A DNA stretch of 64,000 nucleotides from Lineus longissimus (lineage: Eukaryota > Nemertea > Pilidiophora > Heteronemertea > Lineidae), in assembly GCF_910592395.1 (NCBI RefSeq), contig NC_088314.1:16713998-16777997 (forward strand). The letters are read 5' to 3'. Below, in pieces: positions 34,487 through 47,100 of the stretch. Under the pieces are notes generated by a model, which ran no database searches, was not told the origin of the DNA, and saw nothing but the letters and a program-made list of their open reading frames with translations. Numbering within the stretch: position 1 is the stretch's first letter; each line of letters opens with the position of its first letter. Both the position numbers and the translations under genes were made by a program.

Positions 34487-37400
34487 AGGCCCAAGGGCCT
34501 GGCGCTCAGCTGGATGACCTAATAACATAGAACTGACGGTATAAAGTAGTAAATATCGGCTTTATACTACTGTTTGAAGGTCAAGAGAACACGTTATACC
34601 ACTAAAATTTCCAATGCAGAGCTGCCAGGTGGATGAAATATGATTGAACTAATCAGCCATGGTATGTAAATATTACAGGAGGCAACGGAAGATATCCCTA
34701 GTTCAGCATGTTGTATCAGTAGCTTTACAGAAAAAAAGTGTCAGAGAGGATGAGACTTCTCCATGGACAACTGTGGTATGTCCAGGCTGGGTTGTACAGC
34801 ACAAGGATACAAAATGCTGTCTGTAATTGAGAGGTATCATGATTTAACAGAGGTCAAAATAAATAGAAATTACCAGTTTGGGACTAGCACCACTTTCCTT
34901 TTTTTTTGATAAGGTAGAGATTACAGGAGTCAACAAAATTAATTTTATTGAGAGAAATTGACCTGTCCTGCAGGTGATTGGAATTTACAATACAAAGGGT
35001 CGTTTTTCATGACATTGTGCTCTACTGCGTATTCCTAGTCATAGTGAGTCGATCTGGAACCAATCTATCCTTGGCGCAGACAGGTTCAAATTGGCTATAT
35101 CTTGAATAGATCGAATTGCGATGAAAATCTAATGCAATAAAGGAGCAATATCGAAGAGACAAATTAATCAAACCAATTGTCCACAGACTCGGACCCTGAA
35201 ATGGCACGATGTATGCGTGCATATAAAAGTATATCAATTGGTCCCATAGAGATGATGAGGCAATGTCAATATGCCTTGTTCCTTAGTCAGCAATATGCCC
35301 CTTTTTATACGGAGAAGAAGGAGAACCCAGATAGGCCTTCACATGTCGGCTTCCAAATGGCTCGAACCAACTATCACTACTAGAACTTTAAAATGCGTGC
35401 TCCTCCTAGTCCTACATGAAGCAATGTCTCAGCCAAAAAGGCAAAGTTAGCAGCTCCTTGGTAAGGCCATGTCAGGTTCCGCGCGCCTCTTCAGATACAT
35501 CAAGTATTGAAAGCTGTGGTGAGCTGAGCACATAAAAGACTATGGTCACCTATGATCCAGCTCCTAACTGCGGGAAAACCCAAGTCCAGCAACCAAAAGT
35601 ACCAAAAATAAATTTTTGTTTACATTTGAACTGCACACATGCGTTTGTTTACAATTTCATTTCCCGCGAAATCTCGAAAATCAGGTGACCTGCAATCGTG
35701 GATTGAAAATAACATTAACCTCGGTTCAGCAGGTCAGCAGGTATACCGGCTGTTCCAATCATCCCCCTACAGCCAGCCGTTCAATAGGTAATGTTATTCA
35801 CCCCACATGGAGTGCAAGTAATTGATTAAGCCCCTGCATAACTTAACAGCAATCGCTTGGCTTCTGTGAGTGGTAAGGAGAATTGAGTTTTTTTATGGGA
35901 GTAACATTATTGTGTTGCTTAAAACGTCTACTTTTTACTCATGTAAGAATCGTACTACTAATAGTAACTTCAACTTATTTTCCAGTTATGATAACACAAC
36001 ACGCATCTTCATGATCATGATCTTTCTCAAACTAACTGAATGACCTAATCGCCTTGGACGCACAACCTAACCACATATCAATCCGCCCCGACGATCGACA
36101 CATCCATTCGATTCGATAACCCTCGATAAAGTTTGATAAATAAACTAGAACTGAGATTTCACAGGAGCACCTGTGAATTCATGACTCCAGGGTTGTTTTG
36201 AGGGCGATATTGTAAGAGTTGGTCTTGAGTATGGGGACGTGAAGGTCCGTGTGAGGCACCTGGGCTGGGGAGAGAAGACTAGTTGAACGATGTGATCATG
36301 GAGGTATAAATAATTACTAGCATTGTACCCGTGGCGCAGGCAGGTTCAAATGGGCTATACCTTGAATAGATTGAATTGCAATGAAAATATAATGCAATAT
36401 CAAAGGAGCAATATCGAAGAGACAAATTAAACCAACCATTTGTCCACAGACTCGGACCCTGTGGCGTGCTGTATGCGTGCATATAAAAGTAAATCAATTG
36501 GTCCGAATGAGATGATGAGGCAATGTGAATATACCTCGTTCCTTAGTCAGCAATATGCCCCTTTTTATACGGAGATGAAGGAGAACCCAGATAGGCCTTC
36601 ACATGTCGGCCTCCAAATGGCTCGGACCAATTGCACTATCACTACTAAAACTTTAAAATGCGTGCTCCTCCTACATGTAGCATGATCTCGGGCAAGGCAC
36701 TTAGTCGACAGGCAAGCTAGAAGTTCAGCACCGTGAGCAGCTCCTTGATAAGGCCATGCCAAGTTCAGAGTGCCTCTTCAGATACATCAAGTTTTGAAAG
36801 CTGTGGTGAGCACATAAACATACCATTGTAACCTTAATTTGAAAATCCCTTCATAATCAAGGGCTAGCTCTGGCTAATACAGTACCAATATACGATAGAC
36901 CATCAATTTGACCCCAGCTCCTTACTGCGGGAAAACCCAAGTCCAGCAACCAAAAGTATCAAAATACATTTTTGTTTACATTTGAACTGCACACATGCGT
37001 TTGTTTACAATTTCTCCATGATGGGATCTGACACGGACACTACTATTGATCTCATTATATGAATACCATTTAATTACAAAAAAGTGAAAACAGATCATAT
37101 CATATTCCTTGGCATAAATTAAAATAGGAGTGCGGGAACAAGGCTTTTTAGCAGGAGGAAAGCGAGAACATTTTGCGCCGTCGTATTCCGATTTGGCTGG
37201 TTAGTGGTGAAATCTGCTTTTAATTTTGCAAATTAACATACAGTGTATTCGTTTTCTAGTTCTAACGTTGTCTGTAAAGATGCTGGCAAGAGACATTGCC
37301 AGGAAAACGTGACGTCATTTTGGCCATTCTTCTTACCGCACGCCCTCTCTCTCCGTAAAAGTTCCTGACATGGTGTGAAGTGGGAGGGCGCACAATGGGA

Positions 37401-38510
37401 ACCACACTGCCGCGATGTTAATAGTTTCTATTTATAGAATTCAGCGACAGAGATTTTAGGCACGGAAAAAGTGGATTAACTCGGCTAATCTCAATGGATT
37501 TTACCCAGGAATGTTTTCAAGGCGAGAGAAACATCTGATTTAAGTACTGCGCTTATTAGATTTCATGTTTAGGCCGAAGATTGGCCTAAAACGTGGACGA
37601 AAAGAGTGCATTATCGAGTGTTGGAGAGGTCACGTGATTGGACGAGAAACCTGAACAAAGTTTTCGTGCTTTTAGCTGTCAACATCAATGGCTATAATAT
37701 ACTCCTGCAGAATAGGAGAACTAATAGAACTAATTTCCGAAGTTTCCAATAGTTTGAACACAAATCAGAACATCACCCATCAGCTGGACTCAGATCTGCA
37801 TAAATTACGATAAATAATGAGGTCGTCGCTTCAATTTCGCAAAGAAAGTTGACTCCATTCGAAGGTTGTTTTGACCAAATTCTGTTGAACTCATCGTTAT
37901 GAGGGCATTTGAACACATTCTCGTTGATCTTTTCTATAAACGTGTGAAGTTTCGTACCAAAATACGTTTCGTAAAGGCTTAAAAAAGAAAATTCGTCACT
38001 TACAAAATCATCGCTCCGGTAGAAATAAAAATGTCACCGCCATTTTTTTGACGATAGTACTCCAGGTAACCTCGGCGGGAAATTTAAAGCGGGGTCATCC
38101 GGGGTCAAACAACAGTTTTGCTCACTACCGCCAACTGGTGATATAAATCGACACTAATCTATTTTATATCAAAACTTCTGTATCATGAAGACCTTTTCAA
38201 CTTTATTTTAAGCTTTTATCTGCTGGAATAGAGCGTCAAAAAATTGTTTTTTCATTTACGCATTTTGCCCCCTGGGGAGCTGAATTTGAGTCGAATCGCC
38301 CAAATTTTTTTCCGTAAGTAACATTTTCTGCGGTGTTTAAAAGCAAGACTAGATTTGAAGTGCCTCGGTTGTATGATTACAAAATGCCCAACTTTGTCTA
38401 CAGATGGCATGATGGAAGGATGGCAGGATGGGTGGAAGGACGGACACCAATCGAATAGCTATTTGACTAGCTCCGCTGACTTTGTCAGCTGAGCTAATAA
38501 AAATTGTGAC
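34487..38510. mobile_element. Possible large element bounded by ACAAGAGGCCCAAGGGCC and TCAGCTGAGCTAA
   Basis: The left edge aacaagaggcccaagggcct followed by gcgctcagctgg, and the right edge ggaaggacggacaccaat ... gtcagctgagctaataaaaa, are the two ends of a repeat I associate with mollusc and other marine genomes. The interior is AT-rich and includes the 1.3-kb duplication. I see no transposase, so the ends may belong to two fragments. Confidence 0.35.
35020..37015. repeat. Direct duplication with about 1.3-kb spacing
   Basis: 35080-35400 and 36330-36665 are near-identical (aggagcaatatcgaagagac, tcagcaatatgccccttttt and others), as are 35560-35650 and 36915-37010 (gcgggaaaacccaagtccag). The same order implies a tandem duplication of about 1.3 kb with later indels. 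Frames in both copies are shadows. Confidence 0.8.
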
Positions 38511-39230
38511 GGTCCGACTCACTATCATTACGAGGGGATGCGTAGCTTCAGCACTGCACAAAAAGGTCTTCTAACTCGTCCATGACAATGTAGGATATGG
38601 GAACAGTATTCGTGCCAGGTGGTCAAAACAGGTTACTACACCATCTGAAAATCATTGTAGCTTTCGGTTCCATTGCAGCTGTTGGCAAAAATGTGTATCG
38701 ACGGTGATACCACAACATGGAGTCTAAAGAAAAACCGCAAGCACACATAGGTAAAGGTCTGCAAGATCATGCTGCAGAAAAATACCTTATTATAGAAAAA
38801 CAAACACTTTTTGGGCATTCTGTTGTTGAAAGGGACAACTTGAGCATGAGATATGTTGGTTTTTTAGACAAAAATGGTTTCCAGCAGGACCATGACAGGA
38901 TAATTGAAAAACAATTCCAAAGCTGCCCCACAATCCTAGCAAAAGTCATTACTAGAGATCAGAATTGGTGTCATACTATACAGGTGGTGGCACATGGTGA
39001 CAAGCAGGGTTATTATCCTCCTGCTTAGGTAAAACCCACACCCAAGGTGTCCCTTTAAGACTTACATGTAGATAGCATGATGCTTCTGATGCCATAAAAA
39101 CCTTCACTTTCTATAATAAAGGATTATAAAGACATCAGCGACATGATCACACAGAAATTCACACTGTGTGCACCCAACACTACCTAGAAGCACATCAAAA
39201 AACTGCACTAACACTTCCTATATAAAACCA

Positions 39231-39504
39231 TAGAGTGGAACTTCACTTAACGAACATCTCTCTAATAAGGACACTCTCCTTTAAGGATATTGCATTTGGT
39301 ACCAAATAGGTCACTACCATTGAAAATGACCTTTTTGTTCTTCTGTACTATCAGCACATGTTTGTATTCATTTCATTGCAATTGCACACACAATTTGAAC
39401 TCAAGCACAAAAAAGATAAAGATTAATGATCAGGGCACCTCTCAATATCAAGGACAGCAGTTGTCAGTCCCAAGGGGTGTCCTTATTAGAGAGGTTCTAC
39501 TGTA
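39231..39504 (-). mobile_element. MITE, CAGTAGAACCTC family, copy 9 (reverse, diverged)
   Basis: A diverged, longer relative: outer parts gtggaacttcacttaacg and agagaggttctactgtag are recognisable, while the centre has about 90 bases of extra or diverged sequence. Confidence 0.7.
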
Positions 39505-41149
39505 GTTTGAGGCATGCATCTCCTTTATGTCCTCATCAATAACACCTCCAGCTTCTCAGGTTGCATGATGACAGAAATCAACTTACCATGCAGTCCATCT
39601 CGGAGCCAATGCAGGCTAAAGATAAGGTTAATCTTTAAATACTGTGTCAATGGAGCAGGCATGATGATTTAGGGTTGTTTTTCCCATCATGTCAGATCTG
39701 TCAAATTACTACCTAATTCTTACATGGCTTATGTGTCTTTTACGGTTTTAAGACTCTTTTCCTTTGGTTTCTGTAAATTCATAACTATCTTGATTCATCA
39801 AATATGAAAACTACCAATGGGCAATCCATGGACATAGGGCACCATTGTTCACATTGTCAATAACATTAACATCCAAGTCATCATCACCTCACTCCTGAGG
39901 AGTCCTTCTATACTATTGTCATTTACACCTTAACGTTATTTCAAATGAAAATTTCCCAATGATGATGACATGCGGTGATGAAGCAGTGACATAAGAAGGA
40001 CCTCTGAGGGAGGGACTTGACAATTCACTGCCATTCCCTAAAAAAGGTCATTAGCCTTGGTTTAAAAGTGACGAAATAAAGGGCAAAAAAGTGGAAGTGA
40101 ATTCTTCAGTCAGGCCCAGCAAACAGAACTGTCAAAAGGAGTAGCCTACTTGACTGATGATCAATCTTCTGTCAATGACATTGACAACACTTTCACTATC
40201 TGACAAGGTCTGATCATTGAACTATTCTCGTCATGCCGTTAATTTGACAGCTTTTGTTTTCACAGTGTAGGCCTACCATAGCTGGCTAATTTTTCAGTTT
40301 TCTGGTTGTTGACATTATGACAACCAGACAAAATGGACATTTTTGCGGAACTCGTGAAATATTCAGCCAATATAGCATGACCAATTGAAAAACACTTAGG
40401 TGACCTACCATGCAATGCCATTTTGCTGTCAATTATATGTTTCTAAAAAGAAGAAAATCGGGTTTAGGTGGCAAAAAGTTTTAGATATCACCCATTTCTT
40501 TCCCGTATTTTCTTGCCTCCACCACCAATATTGCGATGAAGATTACTTTGGTGTGAAGCAAATTCACCAGGTGGTAGCACCTGCCGATCCTGGTTGTGCG
40601 TATTGTGTGTATCGTTTTTCGCGTACAAATCCACGAAAAGACTATGTGGTACCAGCCATTTCGCGGTGTTTACAAGAACTGCCAACATTTTGCTACAACA
40701 AAAACATCAAAATAAGAGGTTTTTGGTTCTCCGATTTTTAATACAAAAAGGTAGAATGAAAAGAAATGATATGTTCAATGCTTCTAGTAGAATGAGATGG
40801 CGTTTTTATTTTTTTCTACCTAAAATTTGCTTTGATATGAAGAGACACAATTATCATCTATAGTAGGCCTACTAGGTGTTAAAAAAAACATTTGTCACTT
40901 TTGATTTCTAATGAGTTCTAAACTACTGCGCAAGGCAGTACTTTCTTTGAAGGAGATACATGTAGGCTTTACACGTCATATCTGTTATGCGCGAGACATA
41001 TCAAATCATACCATCGTCATATCCAGGACCGGCATCAACTGGTGAAAATATGTCTGTCTGACTCTGAGACTGAGTCTGAACGTGTTCAGCATTTGTGCTG
41101 ATTTATCACTTTTTGGTCTTCTCTTGCATTCTTAGTCTGATTATTTCAG
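39505..41149. other. Region between the RASSF-type and MCM10 coding exons
   Basis: It should contain the MCM10 promoter and non-coding first exon. The frames at 40400-40741 (+) and 40488-40688 (-) overlap each other and have no familiar content. A shared divergent promoter with the RASSF-type gene is possible but unproven. Confidence 0.35.
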
Positions 41150-41164
41150 ATTTGACCAGCAGCG
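41150..41164 (+). other. MCM10 5' UTR at first coding exon, preceded by splice acceptor
   Basis: A pyrimidine-rich run and attatttcag end at 41149, fifteen bases before the start ATG (agcgATGG). This indicates that the first coding exon is not the transcript's first exon. The non-coding exon and promoter should lie in the roughly 1.6 kb upstream, where I see no convincing TATA box or other core motif. Confidence 0.5.
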
Positions 41165-44100
41165 ATGGCTCCAGTCAGTGATGTGATGGGGGACGGCACC
41201 AAAGACGATGAGATCTCTCAAGAAGAAATTGATGATTTCCTTGCAGCATCGTCAGACTCTGATGAGGAAGATCAAAGTGATGGTGGGGCGAATGGAGATT
41301 TTAAAAATTTGATTATGAGACGACACACCCTGTAGGCCCCCTATAGTGTTTCAGATGGAAATCTGAAAAGGCAGGGCAAAAAGGATACAGTCTGAAAAAG
41401 ATGATGCAGCATCTTGCTTTAAATGAAAATGCATCGGCCACTAATTAAATCAGCTTTAAAATACAAGAAAATACAGTGGAAGGTCTCTTCTTAGCGCTCA
41501 TCTCTCTCATAAGGTCAACCTCTCTATTATTAAGACACCAGTTTTGGTCCCAAAATGATTGATGTCATCCTGTTTAGCCAATTTTACACTACAGGGCATG
41601 ATTTGGAATTATATTTTTATTCCTCATTCCTTCCCCCCCGTGAACATTTTTTATTCGATCAGTAATACAGTTGAACCTCTCTATTTAGGACACCCTCGGG
41701 ACTGGTTAGTGCTGTCCTTAATAAAAAGGTGTCCTGATTAGAGAGGTCAAATTGAATGGAAACTACCACTTTGAGGGCAAAACTAGTGTCATAAGTCGAG
41801 AGGTGTCTGCAAAGTGAGGTTCCACTGTATAAAAAGTTTTGAGAGATTTTTCTTGTCAGCTGCAATTTGAGTAATGAGCCAAGATGACCATTACATTTCA
41901 GCTGGGATAACTGTGACCTGTGCGGACAGCACAACCTGCTTGTTCGACTCTGTCGATGGCGACCCACACACGCTGCAACGCCCCACTGCTAACCATGGCC
42001 CAGCAACCGCCACGAAAGATGCAGTCAGTCAAGAAGACATTGATGCATTCCTGGCTGACGATTCGGACTCGGATTCTGAATTCACAGGTGTTACGAATAA
42101 TCGGGGAAACACCAACGAAAAAGAACGAAGTGAAACTGGTTCTCCCAATTCTGGCCGTGATGCGATAAGTCAGGATGACATTGATGACTTTTTAGCAGAT
42201 TGCACCGACACTGAGGACGATGTGCCAAACATGGATGTGGTGAAACCTTCAGGTGGACAAGGAGCAGCCAGCGCGGAAATAGCTGTGGGTCAGGGAGCGA
42301 GGACCGATAAACTAGAGGCCACATCAACAGGGACTTCAGCCCCTGCAGCGGCTGGAAGTTCTGTGGACCCGGTGGAGGAATCTTTAGAAGGTATTGTCTT
42401 ATTGATTTCAAGGAGAACAACCAAGCTTTGACATTATGAGGAGAAGCTTTGTCACTCCTATAAAATAGACTGCAGTAGAACCTCTCTATTACGGACACCC
42501 TTCGGACTGACAAGTGCTGTCCTTAATAGAGAGGTGTCCTGATTAGGGAGGTCAAATTGAATGGAAACACCCAATTTGGGACCAAAACTAGTCCTTTAAA
42601 AAGAGAGGGTGTCCTTAATAGAGAGGTGTCCGCTAATGGAGGTTCTACTGTATATTCTTCTTGTATGGAGGTCGCTTAAGCTTCCTAACCTAACTCTGTC
42701 TGAAACCCTGCGGCTTCAATTTTCAAATGCGAAAGCCTGACAACTCTCCAGAGGCCTTATATTTGATTGGTTCTAACATGTATTAAATGTATGTCTAATC
42801 TACACTTCATTCTATTTATAATCAGGTGCTAGGGGCTACCTTGTCATTTTCTGGTGCCCCCTGGTTCAGAATATGGCTCCCCAACAGGGTGCGTAGAGTA
42901 AAGTAGAACCTCCCTTAGCGGACACCTCTCTATAAAGGACACCCTCTCTATTAAAGACACTAGTTTTGGTCCCAAATTGGTTCATTCCATTCAATTTCAC
43001 CTCTCGTATCAGGACACCTCTCTATTAAGGACAGGACTAGTCATTTCCAAGGGTGTCCTTAATAGAGAGGTTCTACTGTAGTTGGAAAGCAATGGATTTT
43101 GTGTGTCAGTTTATGCTGTTTTCTTTCAGAGAAGATGATCCGGATGCAAGTGGAGATGGACCGTATGAAGAAACTGTTGGATAAACAGCAGCAGGAAAAA
43201 CTACAGACCCAGGAAAAATCGCCGGCCACGAAGAAGAGAGTCTCCTTTGGTCAAGTGGGTGGGTTGACACTGTCATTATGGACTCCCAAGATTTTGCTGA
43301 GTTCGATTTTGCATGATGAGTGAGGTTTTTTGGGTTCTGGTCCGAAATGCTCCGGTTCATGTTTTGTAATGCTGAATGAGCAGCTCATCTCAGTTCTACT
43401 GAAAGATTTCAAGATAGATTGGTTTGGATGAAAACCTTTACCTCTGCTGATATCAGACTGTTAAAGGTAGACTACCCTTTCAGCGGCATTGAGAATGCTT
43501 TGCAACCTGTCTGCATAGAGTGGAGAGTTAAAATAATCCAATTGCTGTGACGATTGCATTAAGATTAATCACGAGTTTTTTGATGGGTGAAGGTAAAAAG
43601 TGTTAGGAATGACAAAAAACTGAAGGCTAGAATTTCAAGGAGAAGTGGGGTAGCGCAGTGTCCTCATGATTGAGATTGTGAAAGAGGTTGCGTGTTCAAA
43701 CGCCAATTTTTTTCTTCTTCAGAAACAAAGAGACTGAGAGAAGCGGAAACTGACCTGTTCTCATCACCATCAGAATCTAAAACGTCCAAAGATTCGAATC
43801 AGTCGACAAAAAATCGTCAATCGAAAGAACCGTCACCGGAATGTTCTGGGATGGCAGCGGGTCATAGGAAGATAAATGCCAAGGGAATCACGAAAGAAGA
43901 TGCATCAAAGATTGTCGGCCCGTTGACTTTTTATAAGAAGGAGGAGGTACGACCTGCTGATGATAGCGGGAGCGATTGGGATGATATGGACGGTATGTTT
44001 GACTTGAGACTCTCCATACATTTCTGCTTTAGCTTTGTTGATAGCCTAGGCTCTGTGTTGCCAATCATTATTAAAGAGGTACGCCGTTAGTACCAGTGTT

Positions 44101-47100
44101 CAATTGTGGGTCAGAAAAATAGAAAATGCAGTTATACACAATGCCCTAATCGTGCAGTTTTCATGCATGCAACTTTGCTGAAACTTGGTATATATAGTAT
44201 TTGTATATCTGTTTACACAACAGCAATGGTGATATTTAGTGCATATTTTGTGACTGGAAACTTTCAAATTAAATTACGAATTTTTTCACATTTTTAACAA
44301 AGAGCATAGGCCTTAAGTTTAAGGTATAAGTTATAGTTACTAAGTACAGTAAACCTTGCATATTGAACCTGACTGGACAAGTATTTCTCGAAATCCGATT
44401 CTGTAAACTGCCAAAATTTCACGCCTTTTTTGCGTTGCAAAGGGTATGAAAAAGTCAAGTCGCACTTTCTCAAACCTTGCCTGGTCTCTGGCCTTGGTTT
44501 TGTCCGACAGTGTCTCCACGAATGAGTCAGGATCCCAGACAAAATGACACCACTACGCAGTACCTGTTATGAAACGACCACACGGACGTTTACAGTGCAT
44601 TATCCTGGTTCCCGGCCTCGGTTTCGTTTGACAGTGACGCCGAGAATGAGGTCAGGATCCCAGACCAAACAAACCCAGTTTTCCCTTTCTTGCAGGTGAG
44701 AAACCCTACCTGAGTAAGGAGGGCCGAGATATCAAGAAGATGCTGAGTGGAGACCGTCGGAGGGTTGCTCATACCCCAAAATATGAATCAGGGGAAATCA
44801 GAAAACGCAAAGACACATGTAAGTCATTAACTTCCAGTCTAGTTAAATACAAAGTCATACTAGGCATCATAAAAACATTATCATTGATTTTGATTAAGAC
44901 TCTGCTACATGGGGCCAAAGTTTGGTAAATCTATGGTTGATAAATTACATGTATATTGTCAGCGAAAAATTAACATCGCTGACGTCACCAAAATACATGA
45001 AAAAAACGCCCTAAGAGTGTGTGTGAGGTATACCTGTATGCATGTTCATATTTGATGTGATCTGTCTTATCAAAACCAGGTGCATGTCGCTCAAAGGATT
45101 AGCCTAAATGACACCAGGAGATATTGGAAGAAATTGATGTGCTCATATTTCTCAAAAGGCAGACAACAGTGAAATGAACAACCAACTCATCTCAACTGCC
45201 AAGCTCAGAGCAAGATCTCCTGGTTTTGCTGTGGCGGGTCACATAAATTTGTTTTCATTGTTTCTTGATCTTTTAAGGGATGGGTAAATCAAGCTCCGCA
45301 TCTCACCAGCCACCTGTTAGAGGTGAAAGCAGCCAGGGAGCCAAGACAGCCAAGAAGGAATTTGAAGATTCGGATTACATGAAGGAGAGGTATTCCGGGA
45401 TAAGAATCATGTAAGAGATTTTTCTGTTCATCGTTTTGAAGTTTTGCTCCGTATCAAGGGACAATGTAGGCAGCAGCTAGGCAGGCAGATAAATTTACAT
45501 TAAGTCGCCATCAGGGGTCCTTTAAAATGGCAAAATCCGCTTTTAAAGACCTTTAAATGACATCGCACATCAAATTTGTCTAAAGATTATGCCAAAAAAG
45601 ACTGGTGGCGTGAACGTGACAAAATCATGGTAAAAAACCCAACAAAAATCAAGAAAATCTGGGTGTTTCCTTAATGGTGTACATGTACCTGTCATTGAGC
45701 GTCTGATAAGAGAGTAAAATCGTGATGTTTATCTTTTTTTTCTCCAGAAATCCGTTAATATCAAATGCTGTGATGAAGATGCGCATGGAGAAGAGGAGGA
45801 TGATTAAGATGTCCGAACTTTCGCTGACGTCGAAAAACTATCTGAACGACTGTGATTGGGTTACGATTGGCGTGCTGGTGTCCAAGTCGGACACGAGAAA
45901 ATCATCAAATGTTAGTAAGGTCACTGCAATCGATGCGCGCTTAACGCAGATGCTTCAAAACCCATTTTTGTCGAGCACTGCCCGGTGCTGGGCAGTGGCT
46001 AGTAGTGCTGTGGTGTCATCTATCTGGGTGGTCATTTAAAATTCAAAAGAATCGCCATCAACAGTATTTGAATCGAACTAATGTTTCTCTGGATTGTTAA
46101 CACCTTCAGCGCCGGTGTTTCACCCCCCAATTCCCCCTTTTCAGACCCCCAGAAAAAAAAGTATAAGAGATGACTGCATAAGGTCTTTTGCAGTATTAAC
46201 TTCTCCAGGACAAGGGCTTCTTGAATCAATAGAGTTGTGTAAGGTACACTCCTTTACTATATTTTATTTTTTGGTTGAAAAATGACAACAAATGACCAAA
46301 ATGACCCCCTTTTCCAACACCACTCAACCCCCTAAAAATTCCCGGTGTCGGAACGGTGTATTCCTGTTTCGCCTATTCCTGTTTCGCCTATTCCTGTTTC
46401 GCCTATTCAAATGTATTGCTAACCTCCCCACAGACGTAGGAATATGAATCGTCCCTTACTATAGTGTTAAAGGCTATCATTAAGAATAAAGTCTGAAATA
46501 ATGGATTTAGCGACATGTCAATTATTTCAGTATTATTCGGAATAACTTTGGAAAATTATACATAGCTTACATCGGCTTATGTTTTAGCTTATTTTAAAAG
46601 GCAAGAAATAAAATAGTAAGAAAATTTTACCCTTTCATCAGATTTGAGAAAGGTTTCTTAGGCCTGCATTTTATATTGTGGATTCTCTTTCTTTTGTCTT
46701 AGTCAGTAACTGGCTTCGTAATAGAAAGAATACCTATAGCTACATTGTTCTTTACTATGACATGGGTTTTACAGCTGATTTTGATCAAATAATTATGAGA
46801 ATGTACAGTATTATGTATTTTTATCAAAAAGTCATGAATTCCTGTTTTTATAAAATAAGCGACTGCTTTACTCTACTTAATCTATTAGTTTTTACTGTGT
46901 GTCAGTATGGTCATATGGTCAAATAAGTCCCGGACTGTCCCCGCTTTCAAGGTGACTCTTTCAAAACGGTCATGGCATGGTTTGTTAACAAAGTTGATGG
47001 CATTTGATTAGTCAAATTGTCATCACATCGTTAACATCATCCAATTGTCCCCTCACGTTTTCCCCATAAAATGGACATGCATCCCTAAGGTTCCCCGTGG

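Noticed and set aside
38717-39028. 103-residue ATG-started frame on the plus strand
   Set aside because: Plausible composition but no recognised family, no clear splice sites or poly(A) signal, and overlapping frames on the other strand.
40400-40863. Cysteine-containing frames upstream of MCM10
   Set aside because: Two strands and several frames are open at once; no family match. Possibly 5' UTR or promoter DNA.
41214-41247. Similarity of ISQEEIDDFLA to the LSQxEIDALL start of bacterial FliM
   Set aside because: A short chance likeness; the locus is an animal MCM10 gene with introns.
46678-46926. 82-residue frame inside the 8-bp-duplication element as its transposase
   Set aside because: It is AT-rich and hydrophobic, with no DDE or zinc-finger motif; too short.
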